From positions 1 through 32,905 of the forward strand of contig NZ_MECL01000185.1 in assembly GCF_014596445.1 (NCBI RefSeq): a DNA stretch of 32,905 nucleotides, given 5' to 3'. Positions 16,095 to 23,343 of the stretch are shown here, in pieces. Positions within the stretch are counted from its first letter, which is position 1. Each line of letters begins with the position of its first letter. The notes under the pieces were generated by a model. That model worked only from the letters and a program-made list of their open reading frames with translations, did not search any database and was not told where the DNA came from. The position numbers were made by a program, and so were the translations under genes. Source of the stretch: Streptomyces sp. CBMA29. GTDB taxonomy: Bacteria; Actinomycetota; Actinomycetes; Streptomycetales; Streptomycetaceae.

Positions 16095-16655
16095 ATGTAC
16101 AGCGATGTCTCGATCGCCGGTGACCCGCTCGCCCTTCCCCACCTGCTCCCCCCGGTGCCGCAACACCCACGCACCGTCGCGGAATTCGCCGGGCTCGCCC
16201 GCTCCATCGCCGCCGACCGCGAGCGATGGGCCTCCCAGGTGCGCTACGACGCCACCACCCGCTGGTACGCGCGGCTGCGCCGCGGCCCCGGTTACGAGGT
16301 GTGGCTGCTGAGCTGGCTGCCCGGTCAGAGCAGCGGGCTGCACGACCACGGCCTGTCGTCCGGTGTGCTCACCGTGCTCCAAGGGGCGCTGCGCGAGCGG
16401 GCGCTGCCGGGTGCGAGCGTGCCGGGTGCGAGCGCGGGCGGCTCGGACGGCGTCGGCCGCGAGGTCACCCGGGCGCTGTCGGCGGGCGCGCAGCGTGCCT
16501 TCGCGCCCGGTTACGTCCACGAGGTCGTCAACGACGCACTGGAACCCGCGGTGAGCCTGCACGTCTACTTCCCCGGTCTCACCAAGATGACCCCGCACGC
16601 CTGCACGTCCGCTGCCCCGCAGGCCGATACCTCACGGGCTGCCGCAGCGGGCTGA
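16095..16655 (+). CDS. Cysteine dioxygenase type I family protein
   Basis: A 186-aa cupin enzyme that would oxidise L-cysteine to cysteine sulfinate with O2 and Fe(II) in the cytoplasm. The Fe-binding cupin motif is H83-D-H85 in GLHDHGLSSGVLTVLQG, and the second cupin motif carries H142 in VHEVVND. The N-terminal PQHPRTVAEFAGLARSIAAD is typical of bacterial members. An Ala/Gly/Ser-rich insertion (about 105-118) extends a loop. Length is close to the family norm. The ATG at 16095 has GAGG about 11 nt upstream. It is followed after 13 bp by fbiA and probably shares its transcript, although the two functions are not obviously linked. A polycysteine ORF precedes it. Confidence 0.88.
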   Translation: MYSDVSIAGDPLALPHLLPPVPQHPRTVAEFAGLARSIAADRERWASQVRYDATTRWYARLRRGPGYEVWLLSWLPGQSSGLHDHGLSSGVLTVLQGALRERALPGASVPGASAGGSDGVGREVTRALSAGAQRAFAPGYVHEVVNDALEPAVSLHVYFPGLTKMTPHACTSAAPQADTSRAAAAG

Positions 16656-16668
16656 CAGACTGGGAACC

Positions 16669-17625
16669 ATGCGAATCGTGGTTCTGGCCGGAGGTATTGG
16701 AGGGGCGCGCTTTCTGCGCGGCCTGAAGGCAGCGGCGCCGGAGGCGGAGATCACCGTCATCGGCAACACCGGAGACGACATCCATCTGTTCGGTTTGAAG
16801 GTCTGCCCCGACCTCGACACCGTGATGTACACCCTCGGCGGCGGCATCCACGAGGAGCAGGGCTGGGGGCGGGCCGAGGAGACTTTCGCGGTCAAGGAGG
16901 AACTGGCCGCGTACGGCGTGGGCCCCGAGTGGTTCGGTCTCGGCGACCGGGACTTCGCCACCCACATCGTGCGCACGCAGATGATCGGCGCGGGCTACCC
17001 GCTCAGCGCCGTCACCGAAGCGCTGTGCGCCCGCTGGAAGCCCGGCGTGCGGCTCATCCCGATGTCCGACGACCGGATCGAGACCCACGTCCTGGTCGAG
17101 GTCGACGGCGAGCGCAAGGCCGTTCACTTCCAGGAGTACTGGGTACGGCTGCGCGCCTCCGTCCCCGCGCACGCCGTCGTACCGGTCGGCGCGGAGGGCG
17201 CCAAGCCCGCGCCCGGCGTCCTGGAGGCGATCGGCGAGGCGGACGTCATCGTCTTCCCGCCGTCCAACCCCGTCGTCAGCATCGGCACCATCCTCGCCGT
17301 ACCCGGCATCCGCGAGGCCATCGCCGAGGCCGGAGTGCCGGTCGTCGGCCTCTCCCCGCTCATCGGCGACGCCCCCGTGCGCGGCATGGCCGACAAGGTG
17401 CTGGCCGCCGTCGGGGTCGAGTCGACGGCCGCGGCAGTCGCCGCGCACTACGGCTCCGGGCTGCTCGACGGCTGGCTGGTCGACACCGTCGACGCCGCCG
17501 CCGTCCCCGAGGTCGAGGCCGCCGGAATCCGCTGCCGGGCCATCCCGCTGCTCATGGACGGCCCCGAGGCCACGGCCCAGATGGCCAGGGAGGCGCTGAC
17601 GCTCGCCGAGGAGGTACGGGCATGA
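16669..17625 (+). CDS. fbiA: 2-phospho-L-lactate transferase (FbiA/CofD)
   Basis: Catalyses a central step of coenzyme F420 synthesis: transfer of a phospholactyl or phosphoenolpyruvyl group from the guanylyl donor to the deazaflavin FO, giving F420-0 or its dehydro form. The 318-aa protein begins with the nucleotide-binding loop VVLAGGIGGARFLRGL (4-19). It has IGNTGDDIHLFGLKVCPDLD (about 31-50) and the metal-site region WFGLGDRDFATHI, all standard for CofD. In actinobacteria the donor derives from phosphoenolpyruvate through FbiD, which is not in this window. A CAGACT hexamer lies 7 nt before the ATG at 16669, so an additional leaderless start is possible. It overlaps fbiB by 4 bp (ATGA). 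Confidence 0.97.
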   Translation: MRIVVLAGGIGGARFLRGLKAAAPEAEITVIGNTGDDIHLFGLKVCPDLDTVMYTLGGGIHEEQGWGRAEETFAVKEELAAYGVGPEWFGLGDRDFATHIVRTQMIGAGYPLSAVTEALCARWKPGVRLIPMSDDRIETHVLVEVDGERKAVHFQEYWVRLRASVPAHAVVPVGAEGAKPAPGVLEAIGEADVIVFPPSNPVVSIGTILAVPGIREAIAEAGVPVVGLSPLIGDAPVRGMADKVLAAVGVESTAAAVAAHYGSGLLDGWLVDTVDAAAVPEVEAAGIRCRAIPLLMDGPEATAQMAREALTLAEEVRA

Positions 17626-18956
17626 GCGCGCCCCGCTACGAGGTGTTCGCCGTCCCCGGCATCGCCGAGGTGCAGCCCGGCGCCGACATCGCCAAGCTCA
17701 TCGCCGCCACCGGCACCCAGCTCGCCGACGGCGACGTCCTGCTGGTCACCTCCAAGATCGTCAGCAAGGCCGAGGGCCGGATCGTCAACGCCGACGACCG
17801 CGAGGCCGCCATCGACGCCGAGGCCGTACGCCTGGTCGCGCGCCGCGGACCGACCCGCATCGTCGAGACCCGGCACGGCTTCGTCATGGCCGCGGCGGGC
17901 GTCGACGCCTCCAACACCGCGGCGGGAACCGTTCTTCTGCTCCCCGAGGACCCCGACGCCTCCGCCCGGCGCGTCCGGGACGGCCTCCGCGAAATCCTCG
18001 GCGTACGCGTCGGCGTCATCGTCACCGACACCTTCGGGCGGCCCTGGCGCGAAGGTGTCACCGATGTCGCCATCGGCGCCGCCGGGGTCCGCGTCCTGGA
18101 CGACCTCCGCGGCGGCCTCGACAGCCACGGCAACCTCATGTCCGTGACGGTGACCGCCACCGCGGACGAGTTGGCCGCCGCCGGGGACCTGGTCAAGGGG
18201 AAGGTCGGGGGGTTGCCGGTGGCCGTCGTACGGGGGCTCGGCGAGGTCGTCACCGCCGAAGGCGCTCTCGCCGAAGGCGCTCTCGCCGACGGCGCGGATT
18301 CCGGCGCGCGGCCTCTTGTGCGGGTCGCCGCCAACGACATGTTCCGGCTCGGCACCTCCGAGGCCGTACGCGAGGCCGTCTCGCTGCGGCGGACCGTACG
18401 GGAGTTCACGGACGACGCGGTCGACCCCGCCGCCGTTCGACGTGCCGTCGCGCTCGCCGTCACCGCGCCCGCCCCCCACCACACCACTCCGTGGCGGTTC
18501 GTCCTCCTGGAGTCGGCCGAGACGCGGGAGCGGTTGCTCGACGCCATGCGGGACGCCTGGGCGGCGGACCTGCGGCGCGACGGTTTCTCCGAGGGGTCCG
18601 TGGCACGGCGGCTTCGGCGGGGGGACGTGCTGCGGCGCGCTCCTTATCTCGTCGTGCCGTGCCTTGTCGCCGACGGGGCTCACGCCTATCCGGATGCGCG
18701 GAGGGGGGCCGCGGAGCGGGAGATGTTCGTGGTGGCCGTGGGGGCGGCCGTCGAGAACTTTCTTGTCGCGCTTGCCGGGGAGCAGCTTGGCTCCGCCTGG
18801 GTTTCGTCCACGATGTTCTGCCGTGACGTCGTGCGCGACGTCCTTCGGCTGCCTTCCGACTGGGATCCCATGGGGGCCGTGGCCGTCGGGAGGGCGGCCG
18901 CCGCGCCGGCCGTTCGGGCGGCTCGCGACCCCGCCGCCTTCATCGCCGTTCGCTGA
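17622..18956 (+). CDS. fbiB: Bifunctional F420-0:gamma-glutamyl ligase / FMN reductase (FbiB)
   Basis: A 444-aa two-domain enzyme. The N-terminal domain (about 1-240, YEVFAVPGIAEVQPGADIAK onward) is the CofE-type ligase that adds glutamates to F420-0. It has the metal-site stretch VTDTFGRPWREGVTDVAIGA. The C-terminal domain (about 255-444, SLRRTVREFTDDAVDPAAVR onward) is a nitroreductase-like FMN domain that, in actinobacteria, reduces dehydro-F420-0. This fused form matches M. tuberculosis FbiB (Rv3262). The linker has a short internal duplication, EGALAEGALADGA. ATG at 17622 overlaps the fbiA stop by 4 bp, so the pair is translationally coupled. A terminator-like hairpin follows directly. 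Confidence 0.97.
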   Translation: MSAPRYEVFAVPGIAEVQPGADIAKLIAATGTQLADGDVLLVTSKIVSKAEGRIVNADDREAAIDAEAVRLVARRGPTRIVETRHGFVMAAAGVDASNTAAGTVLLLPEDPDASARRVRDGLREILGVRVGVIVTDTFGRPWREGVTDVAIGAAGVRVLDDLRGGLDSHGNLMSVTVTATADELAAAGDLVKGKVGGLPVAVVRGLGEVVTAEGALAEGALADGADSGARPLVRVAANDMFRLGTSEAVREAVSLRRTVREFTDDAVDPAAVRRAVALAVTAPAPHHTTPWRFVLLESAETRERLLDAMRDAWAADLRRDGFSEGSVARRLRRGDVLRRAPYLVVPCLVADGAHAYPDARRGAAEREMFVVAVGAAVENFLVALAGEQLGSAWVSSTMFCRDVVRDVLRLPSDWDPMGAVAVGRAAAAPAVRAARDPAAFIAVR

Positions 18957-18957
18957 G

Positions 18958-18983
18958 CCCCCTCCGGGGGGGGTTGTCTTTTC
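18958..18983 (+). terminator. Terminator after fbiB
   Basis: A CCCCC/GGGGG stem (18958-18962 and 18966 onward, with TCC loop) starts 2 bp beyond the fbiB stop and is followed by TTGTCTTTTC. This looks like an intrinsic terminator, though the stem is short. Confidence 0.6.
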
Positions 18984-19180
18984 CCGCCCGCCCACCCGTG
19001 CGGGTGTGTTGTTCGTCTGCGGGTGCCGCTTGTGCCTGGTCGGTCCCGGCCCGGGGTACCTCCTCGAAATCCGTAACACCTGGCCCCTCGCATCCAGTGC
19101 CGTTCCTGTCAACGTATTTCTGCGGGGGCACCCCGCCCCGTCCCCTCCTCGCCCGTCGGCGTCCGCCTGTCCGGTGGGGG
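18974..19180 (+). repeat. Left arm of a ~210-bp inverted repeat
   Basis: This stretch is an imperfect inverted copy of 19742-19957, with an estimated 85-90% identity by eye. Shared blocks include GTGCCGCTTGTGCCTGGTCG, GGGGTACCTCCTCGAAATCC, GTCAACGTATTTCTGCGGGG and CCTCCTCGCCCGTCGGCGTC. The arm begins right after the fbiB terminator and contains a second small stem, CACCC/GGGTG, followed by a T-rich stretch. It shows no credible gene. Confidence 0.85.
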
Positions 19181-19501
19181 TGGCCGGGAGGGGGGTGGGT
19201 GGGCTCGGGTACGTCGGCGTCCAACGGTCCGGTGCGGGTGGGCGGGAGGAGGGCGGGTGGGTTCGGGTACATCGGCGCCCAACGGTCCGGTACGGGAGGG
19301 CGGGTGGGTTCGGGTACGTCGGCGTCCGCCTGTCCGGTGGGGGCTGAGGGGTGGGTGGGCTCGGGTACGGCGGCGTCCAACGGTCCGGTGAGGGAGAGGG
19401 CGTGGGCTCGGGTACGTCGGCCCCCAACGGTCCGGTGGGGATGGGCGGGCTCTCGGGTACGTCGGCATCCGCCTGCCGGTGGGGGTGGGGGTGGGTCAGG
19501 G
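19155..19501. repeat. Tandem array of ~45-58 bp G-rich repeats
   Basis: Six complete units each carry a core TCGGGTACGTCGGCGTCC. They start at 19205, 19263, 19310, 19361, 19408 and 19453, so spacings are 58, 47, 51, 47 and 45. A seventh, truncated unit overlaps the left arm. Two core types occur, CGCCTGTCCGGT (A) and CAACGGTCCGGT (B), in the order A-B-B-A-B-B-A. Unit lengths are not multiples of three, so the periodic peptide seen in some frames is not maintained. The last 21 bases (19481-19501) have four G-runs with 1-3 nt loops, a canonical G-quadruplex pattern. Confidence 0.85.
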
Positions 19502-19741
19502 ACCTGCGCCACATGGTCGTCCGGCCGCGTGGGTGTGAAACGGGTGGGGTTGTTCTGGGGTCTGGGGTGGGCGGGAGCCCGAGGGCTGCGTCCCCGACCG
19601 TCTACGCGGGCGAGGGGGGGAGGTGCGGGTCCCGCACGAACGGGGGTCCTGGCTGGGGGTGGGCCGGGGGCGTGACCGCTGGGGCGTTTGGGGAAGGGCC
19701 CAGCTCTCCGACCCGCCGGAAGACCCCCCCCACCCCCTCAG
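19502..19741. other. G-rich noncoding spacer inside the inverted-repeat element
   Basis: This segment lies between the tandem array and the right arm. It is very rich in G-runs on the plus strand and has no convincing gene, promoter or terminator that I can see. Confidence 0.5.
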
Positions 19742-19957
19742 CCCCCACCGGACAGGCAGACGCCGACGGGCGAGGAGGGGACGGGCCGGGGTGCCCCCGC
19801 AGAAATACGTTGACAAGAAGCTCACCGGATACGAGGGGCCAGGTGATACGGATTTCGAGGAGGTACCCCGGACCGGCACCGACCAGGCACAAGCGGCACC
19901 CACAGACGAAAAAACACCCGCACGGGCGGGCGGGCGGGCGGGAAAAGCAAAGGACAA
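19742..19957 (-). repeat. Right arm of the ~210-bp inverted repeat
   Basis: This is the inverted partner of 18974-19180. Relative to the gene it follows (the AlkA-like glycosylase on the minus strand), it has the same orientation as the left arm has to fbiB. So both convergent genes end in a copy of the same element. At its gene-proximal end it has a good intrinsic terminator. At its inner end it includes one inverted copy of the tandem-array A-type core. Confidence 0.85.
19909..19930 (-). terminator. Intrinsic terminator of the AlkA-like gene
   Basis: On the minus strand a CCCGC/GCGGG stem (19926-19930 with 19917-19921) and a 4-nt loop are followed by TGTTTTTT. It lies about 30 bp beyond the glycosylase stop. 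Confidence 0.7.
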
Positions 19958-19962
19958 GAGGG

Positions 19963-20958
19963 CTAGCGACCAGGGGGGTTGGGGGCCAGGCGGGGGGCGC
20001 GGCGGGGCGGGGAGGGGGAGTTGAGGAGGATGAGGCGGGCCGCACGGTGCCGCTGGCCCGCGTATGGGGCGAGAAGGCCGAGCATGACCTCGTCAGAAGA
20101 GCGGCGCTCACCCGTGAGTGCGTACCCGACCCGATGCGGAAGGTGCAGGTCCCCGACCGTCACGGCATCGGCGGCCCCATGGCTGCGCTGAAGCGTCTCG
20201 GCAGCCGTCCATGGCCCGATCCCGGCCACCGACTGGAGCCGCGTGGCCGCCTCGCCCGGTGGTAGGGCGATGAGCCCTTCGAGACCGGAAGCGGCCCGGA
20301 CGGCCCGCAGGACGGTGGAGGCACGCTTGTTGTCGACCCCCGCCCGGTGCCAGTCCCAGGACGGCACCAGCGCCCACCCCCGCGCGTCGGGCATGACGCG
20401 CATGCGCTCGGCGCCCGCGGGCCCCGGCGCGGCCTCCCCGTGGCGGTGGAGCAGAAGCCGCCAGGCCCGGTACGCCTCGGTGGTGGTGACCTTCTGTTCC
20501 AGGATGGAGGGGATCAGCGATTCGAGGACGAGCCCGGTACGGGTCAGCCGTAGACCGGGGTGGCGCCGGTGCGCGGCGTGCACGAGCCGGTGCCGGGGCG
20601 TGAACGCCGCCGGATCGTCGTCGGCGCCGAGCAGCGCGGGCAGCGCGTCGAGCAGCCACTGGCCGCCGGGCCCCCACGCGTGCGCCTCGATCGCGGCGGG
20701 ACTGCCGGTCAGGCGCAGGGTGCCCGCGCCGTCGGGCGTGCGGCTGGCCCGCCAGACGGTGCCGTCCGGGGCGATCCGGAAGGCGGGGTCGCCGTAACCG
20801 CGGCAGAGCGGGTTGAGGGTGAGGCGGATGTCGAGCGGCCCGGTGGGCGACCAGGACAGGGTACGCGGAGCCGCGGGAGCCGCCGATGACACCGACACCG
20901 CACAGGCGGCAGTGGCGGTGGCGGTGGCGGAAGCGGGTCGAGGTCGCGGGATGGGCAC
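19963..20958 (-). CDS. DNA-3-methyladenine glycosylase-like protein (AlkA/HhH-GPD family)
   Basis: A 331-aa protein likely to remove alkylated bases from DNA in base-excision repair. The C-terminal half has the helix-hairpin-helix and GPD motif, LQSVAGIGPWTAAETLQRSH, followed by VTVGDLHLP. The Asp there takes the place of the AlkA catalytic Asp. SLIPSILEQKVTTTEAYRAW (about 150-169) is the typical conserved segment before it. The N-terminal part (about 35-120) corresponds to the AlkA N-domain. A low-complexity ATATATAA stretch opens the protein. The GTG at 20958 lacks a Shine-Dalgarno but has TACGCT 6 nt upstream, so the mRNA may be leaderless; the start is tentative. It lies 48 bp downstream of manC. 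Confidence 0.88.
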   Translation of the reverse strand: MPIPRPRPASATATATAACAVSVSSAAPAAPRTLSWSPTGPLDIRLTLNPLCRGYGDPAFRIAPDGTVWRASRTPDGAGTLRLTGSPAAIEAHAWGPGGQWLLDALPALLGADDDPAAFTPRHRLVHAAHRRHPGLRLTRTGLVLESLIPSILEQKVTTTEAYRAWRLLLHRHGEAAPGPAGAERMRVMPDARGWALVPSWDWHRAGVDNKRASTVLRAVRAASGLEGLIALPPGEAATRLQSVAGIGPWTAAETLQRSHGAADAVTVGDLHLPHRVGYALTGERRSSDEVMLGLLAPYAGQRHRAARLILLNSPSPPRRAPRLAPNPPGR

Positions 20959-21006
20959 CCGGCGAGCGTATCCGCCCCCTCCGACACACCCGCCGCCCCG
21001 CCCGCC

Positions 21007-22155
21007 CTACTGGTCCGACGAGAACCGCACCGCGCCCGCCGGAATCCTGGCTCCGCACCAGATCCGTACGCCGTCGCGCAGTTCGTTGTCGGGGCCGACG
21101 TGCGCGCCGTCGCCCACGACGGCGCCGTCGAGGACGGTGCGGGCGCCGATGACGGCGCCGGTGCCGACGAGCGAGTCGCGGATGACGGCGCCGGGCTCGA
21201 CGGTGGCGCCGGACAGCACGGTGCTGCCGTCGACGCGGGCGCCGGCCCCGATGACGGCGCCCGTGGAGACGCAGGTGCCGCCGGAGAGCTTGGCGTCGGC
21301 GGCGACGTGGGCGCCGGTCAGGACGAGGTGGTCGCCGCCGAGACCGGCGACGGCGGGGGACGGCGCGTGGCCGAGTACGAGGTCGGCGGAGCCGCGGACG
21401 AACGCCTGCGGGGTGCCGAGGTCGAGCCAGTAGGTGGAGTCGACCATGCCCTGGAGGTGGGCGCCGGCGGCGAGCAGGTCGGGGAAGGTCTCGCGTTCGA
21501 CGGAGACCGGCCGCCCGGCCGGAATGGTGTCGATGACCGAGCGGGTGAAGACGTAACACCCCGCGTTGATCTGGTCGGTGACGATCTCCTCCGGCGTCTG
21601 CGGCTTCTCCAGGAAGGCCGTGACGCGGCCGTCCGCGTCGGTGGGGACGAGGCCGAAGGCGCGCGGGTCGGCGACCTTGGTCAGGTGCAGCGAGATGTCG
21701 GCGCCGGTGGCGCGGTGGGTGCCGACGAGGGCGGGAATGTCGAGGCCGGTGAGGATGTCGCCGTTCAGGACCAGGACGGGGTCGCCGGGCGCGGAGTGCA
21801 GCCGGTGCGCGACGTTGCGGATGGCGCCGCCGGTGCCCAGCGGCTCGGTCTCGGTGACGTATTCGAGGTGCAGGCCGAGCGCGGAGCCGTCGCCGAAGTG
21901 CGGTTCGAAGACCTCGGCGAGGTAGGAGGTGGCGAGCACCACGTGCTCGACCCCGGCGGCCCTGGCCCGCGCGAGCTGGTGGGTGAGGAACGGGACTCCG
22001 GCCGCCGGGACCATCGGCTTCGGGGTGTGCACGGTCAGCGGCCTGAGCCGGGTGCCCTTGCCCCCGACCAGGAGGATCGCTTCGGTTGCCGCAGGGCTCT
22101 CCACGGGGCGCTCCGCGCTGACGGCGGAGGCGGGGTGTGCTCGCATGGCAAGCAT
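21007..22155 (-). CDS. manC: Mannose-1-phosphate guanylyltransferase
   Basis: Forms GDP-mannose from mannose-1-phosphate and GTP in the cytoplasm. The 382-aa protein has the nucleotidyltransferase signature ILLVGGKGTRLRPLTVHTPK (about 27-46), followed by MVPAAGVPFLTHQL. It also has the metal and sugar site VLVLNGDILTG, EKPQTPEEIVTDQINAGCYV, and a C-terminal left-handed beta-helix with hexapeptide repeats (GAVIGAGARVDGSTVLSGAT and onward). It matches the GDP-mannose pyrophosphorylase near fbiB in mycobacteria. Family proteins often start closer to AILLVGG, so the ~26-residue N-terminal extension and the choice between the ATGs at 22155 and 22146 are uncertain. Neither has a Shine-Dalgarno. Confidence 0.92.
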   Translation of the reverse strand: MLAMRAHPASAVSAERPVESPAATEAILLVGGKGTRLRPLTVHTPKPMVPAAGVPFLTHQLARARAAGVEHVVLATSYLAEVFEPHFGDGSALGLHLEYVTETEPLGTGGAIRNVAHRLHSAPGDPVLVLNGDILTGLDIPALVGTHRATGADISLHLTKVADPRAFGLVPTDADGRVTAFLEKPQTPEEIVTDQINAGCYVFTRSVIDTIPAGRPVSVERETFPDLLAAGAHLQGMVDSTYWLDLGTPQAFVRGSADLVLGHAPSPAVAGLGGDHLVLTGAHVAADAKLSGGTCVSTGAVIGAGARVDGSTVLSGATVEPGAVIRDSLVGTGAVIGARTVLDGAVVGDGAHVGPDNELRDGVRIWCGARIPAGAVRFSSDQ

Positions 22156-22346
22156 AGTGACATAAGCCGTAAAGATGAGTATTCACGATCTGACGGACAG
22201 TCGGCCGAGCCGCCGCGCTGACACCCGTACGGACGAGCCGCGCCGCGCGAGGACGCCACGCGAGATCGCCGGACGAGAAACCGGCCCCCGCACCCGTACC
22301 CCTACGGGCACGGGCCGTCGTGATCGCTGGGGGTAGCCTGACACGC
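22156..22346. other. Divergent promoter region between manC and the TIGR03089-like gene
   Basis: This 191-bp gap contains TAGCCT (22334-22339) 7 nt before the rightward GTG, a probable leaderless -10. The AT-rich stretch at 22155-22200 is likely to hold the leftward manC promoter. A CCCGT/ACGGG stem lies near 22293-22313. Confidence 0.5.
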
Positions 22347-23138
22347 GTGACGCCGACCGCCAACACGCCCGACACGCCCAGCACTCCCCAGGGCCCCGCG
22401 ACTCCCGCCGGACTGCTCGATGCCGCGCTGCGCGGTGATCCGGGCCGCCCGCTGGTCACCTTCTACGACGACGCGACGGGTGAGCGCGTCGAGTTGTCGG
22501 TGGCGACCTTCGGGAACTGGGTCGCGAAGACGGCGAATCTGCTCCAGGACGAGTTGGGCGCGCAGCCCGGCGACCGGCTGGCGCTGCTGCTGCCCGGGCA
22601 CTGGCAGACGGCTGTGTGGGTGCTGGCCGGATTCTCGGCGGGCGTGGTCGTGGCGCCCGGCGGCGATCCGGCCGGCGCCGACCTGGTGGTCAGCGGCCCG
22701 GACACCCTGGACGCGGCGCGGGCCTGCGGCGGCGAGCGGGTCGCGCTCGCGCTCCGGCCGCTGGGCGGACGGTTCCCGCAGCCGCCCGCGGGCTTCGTCG
22801 ACTACGCGGTGGAGGTGCCGAGCCAGGGCGACCGCTTCGCGCCGTACGCGCCGGTCGGCCCGGACGCGCCCGCGCTCGTACTGCCGGACGGCGCGGGCGT
22901 ACTGACCGCGTCCGAGGTCGTCGCCAAGGCGCGCGCGTCGGCCGCCGCGCTCGGGCTCGACCGCGGCGGACGGCTGCTGTCGCCGCTTTCCTTCGACACG
23001 TGGGACGGGCTCGCGGCCGGGCTGCTCGCGCCGCTCGCCGCCGACGCCTCCGTGGTGCTCTGCCGCCACCTCGACCAGTTGCCCGAGGAGCGGTTGGCCA
23101 AGCGGAAGGACGCCGAGCGCGTCACCGTGTCCCTGTAG
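22347..23138 (+). CDS. TIGR03089 family protein (AMP-ligase-like N-domain)
   Basis: A 263-aa protein resembling the TIGR03089 family, conserved in actinobacteria and related to the N-terminal part of acyl-CoA synthetases. LVTFYDDATGERVELSVATF and LQDELGAQPGDRLALLLPGH are typical. It lacks the C-terminal half and the usual ATP/AMP motifs (no YTSGTTG-like loop), so it is probably not an active ligase on its own. No membrane segment is present. The GTG at 22347 follows TAGCCT after 7 nt with no Shine-Dalgarno, so a leaderless mRNA is likely. It lies upstream of the first LCP gene on the same strand, with a 205-bp gap. Confidence 0.82.
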   Translation: MTPTANTPDTPSTPQGPATPAGLLDAALRGDPGRPLVTFYDDATGERVELSVATFGNWVAKTANLLQDELGAQPGDRLALLLPGHWQTAVWVLAGFSAGVVVAPGGDPAGADLVVSGPDTLDAARACGGERVALALRPLGGRFPQPPAGFVDYAVEVPSQGDRFAPYAPVGPDAPALVLPDGAGVLTASEVVAKARASAAALGLDRGGRLLSPLSFDTWDGLAAGLLAPLAADASVVLCRHLDQLPEERLAKRKDAERVTVSL

Positions 23139-23343
23139 CGGTCGCTTGATCTCCGTAGCGGTCACGTTCCCGGCCTTGGCAGATGCCTCTGCCGTCACTT
23201 CCGTCACAGGTCGTCAACAGCTGTCTGTGGATTTCGGGTGCCCAGGCAACCAACTACCGTATTCGGCTGTCTGAACGAATGCCGGGCGGGTAATCGCAAG
23301 CCTGTCCCCGGTAACCGGTGACTTCCGAGAGACGGGCCCCGAC

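Noticed and set aside
15690..16598. Minus-strand frame over the whiB-dioxygenase gap
   Set aside because: It would be antisense to the cysteine dioxygenase, with no domain and poor codon pattern in the gap, and it conflicts with the promoter signals there.
19155..19501. CRISPR-like array
   Set aside because: Units vary in length and are similar throughout, with no distinct spacers and no cas genes nearby.
17448..19514. Proline/Arg-rich repeat proteins read from the G-rich array
   Set aside because: Periodic peptides appear in several frames because the DNA repeats, but unit lengths are not multiples of 3 and the arms differ by changes typical of noncoding drift.
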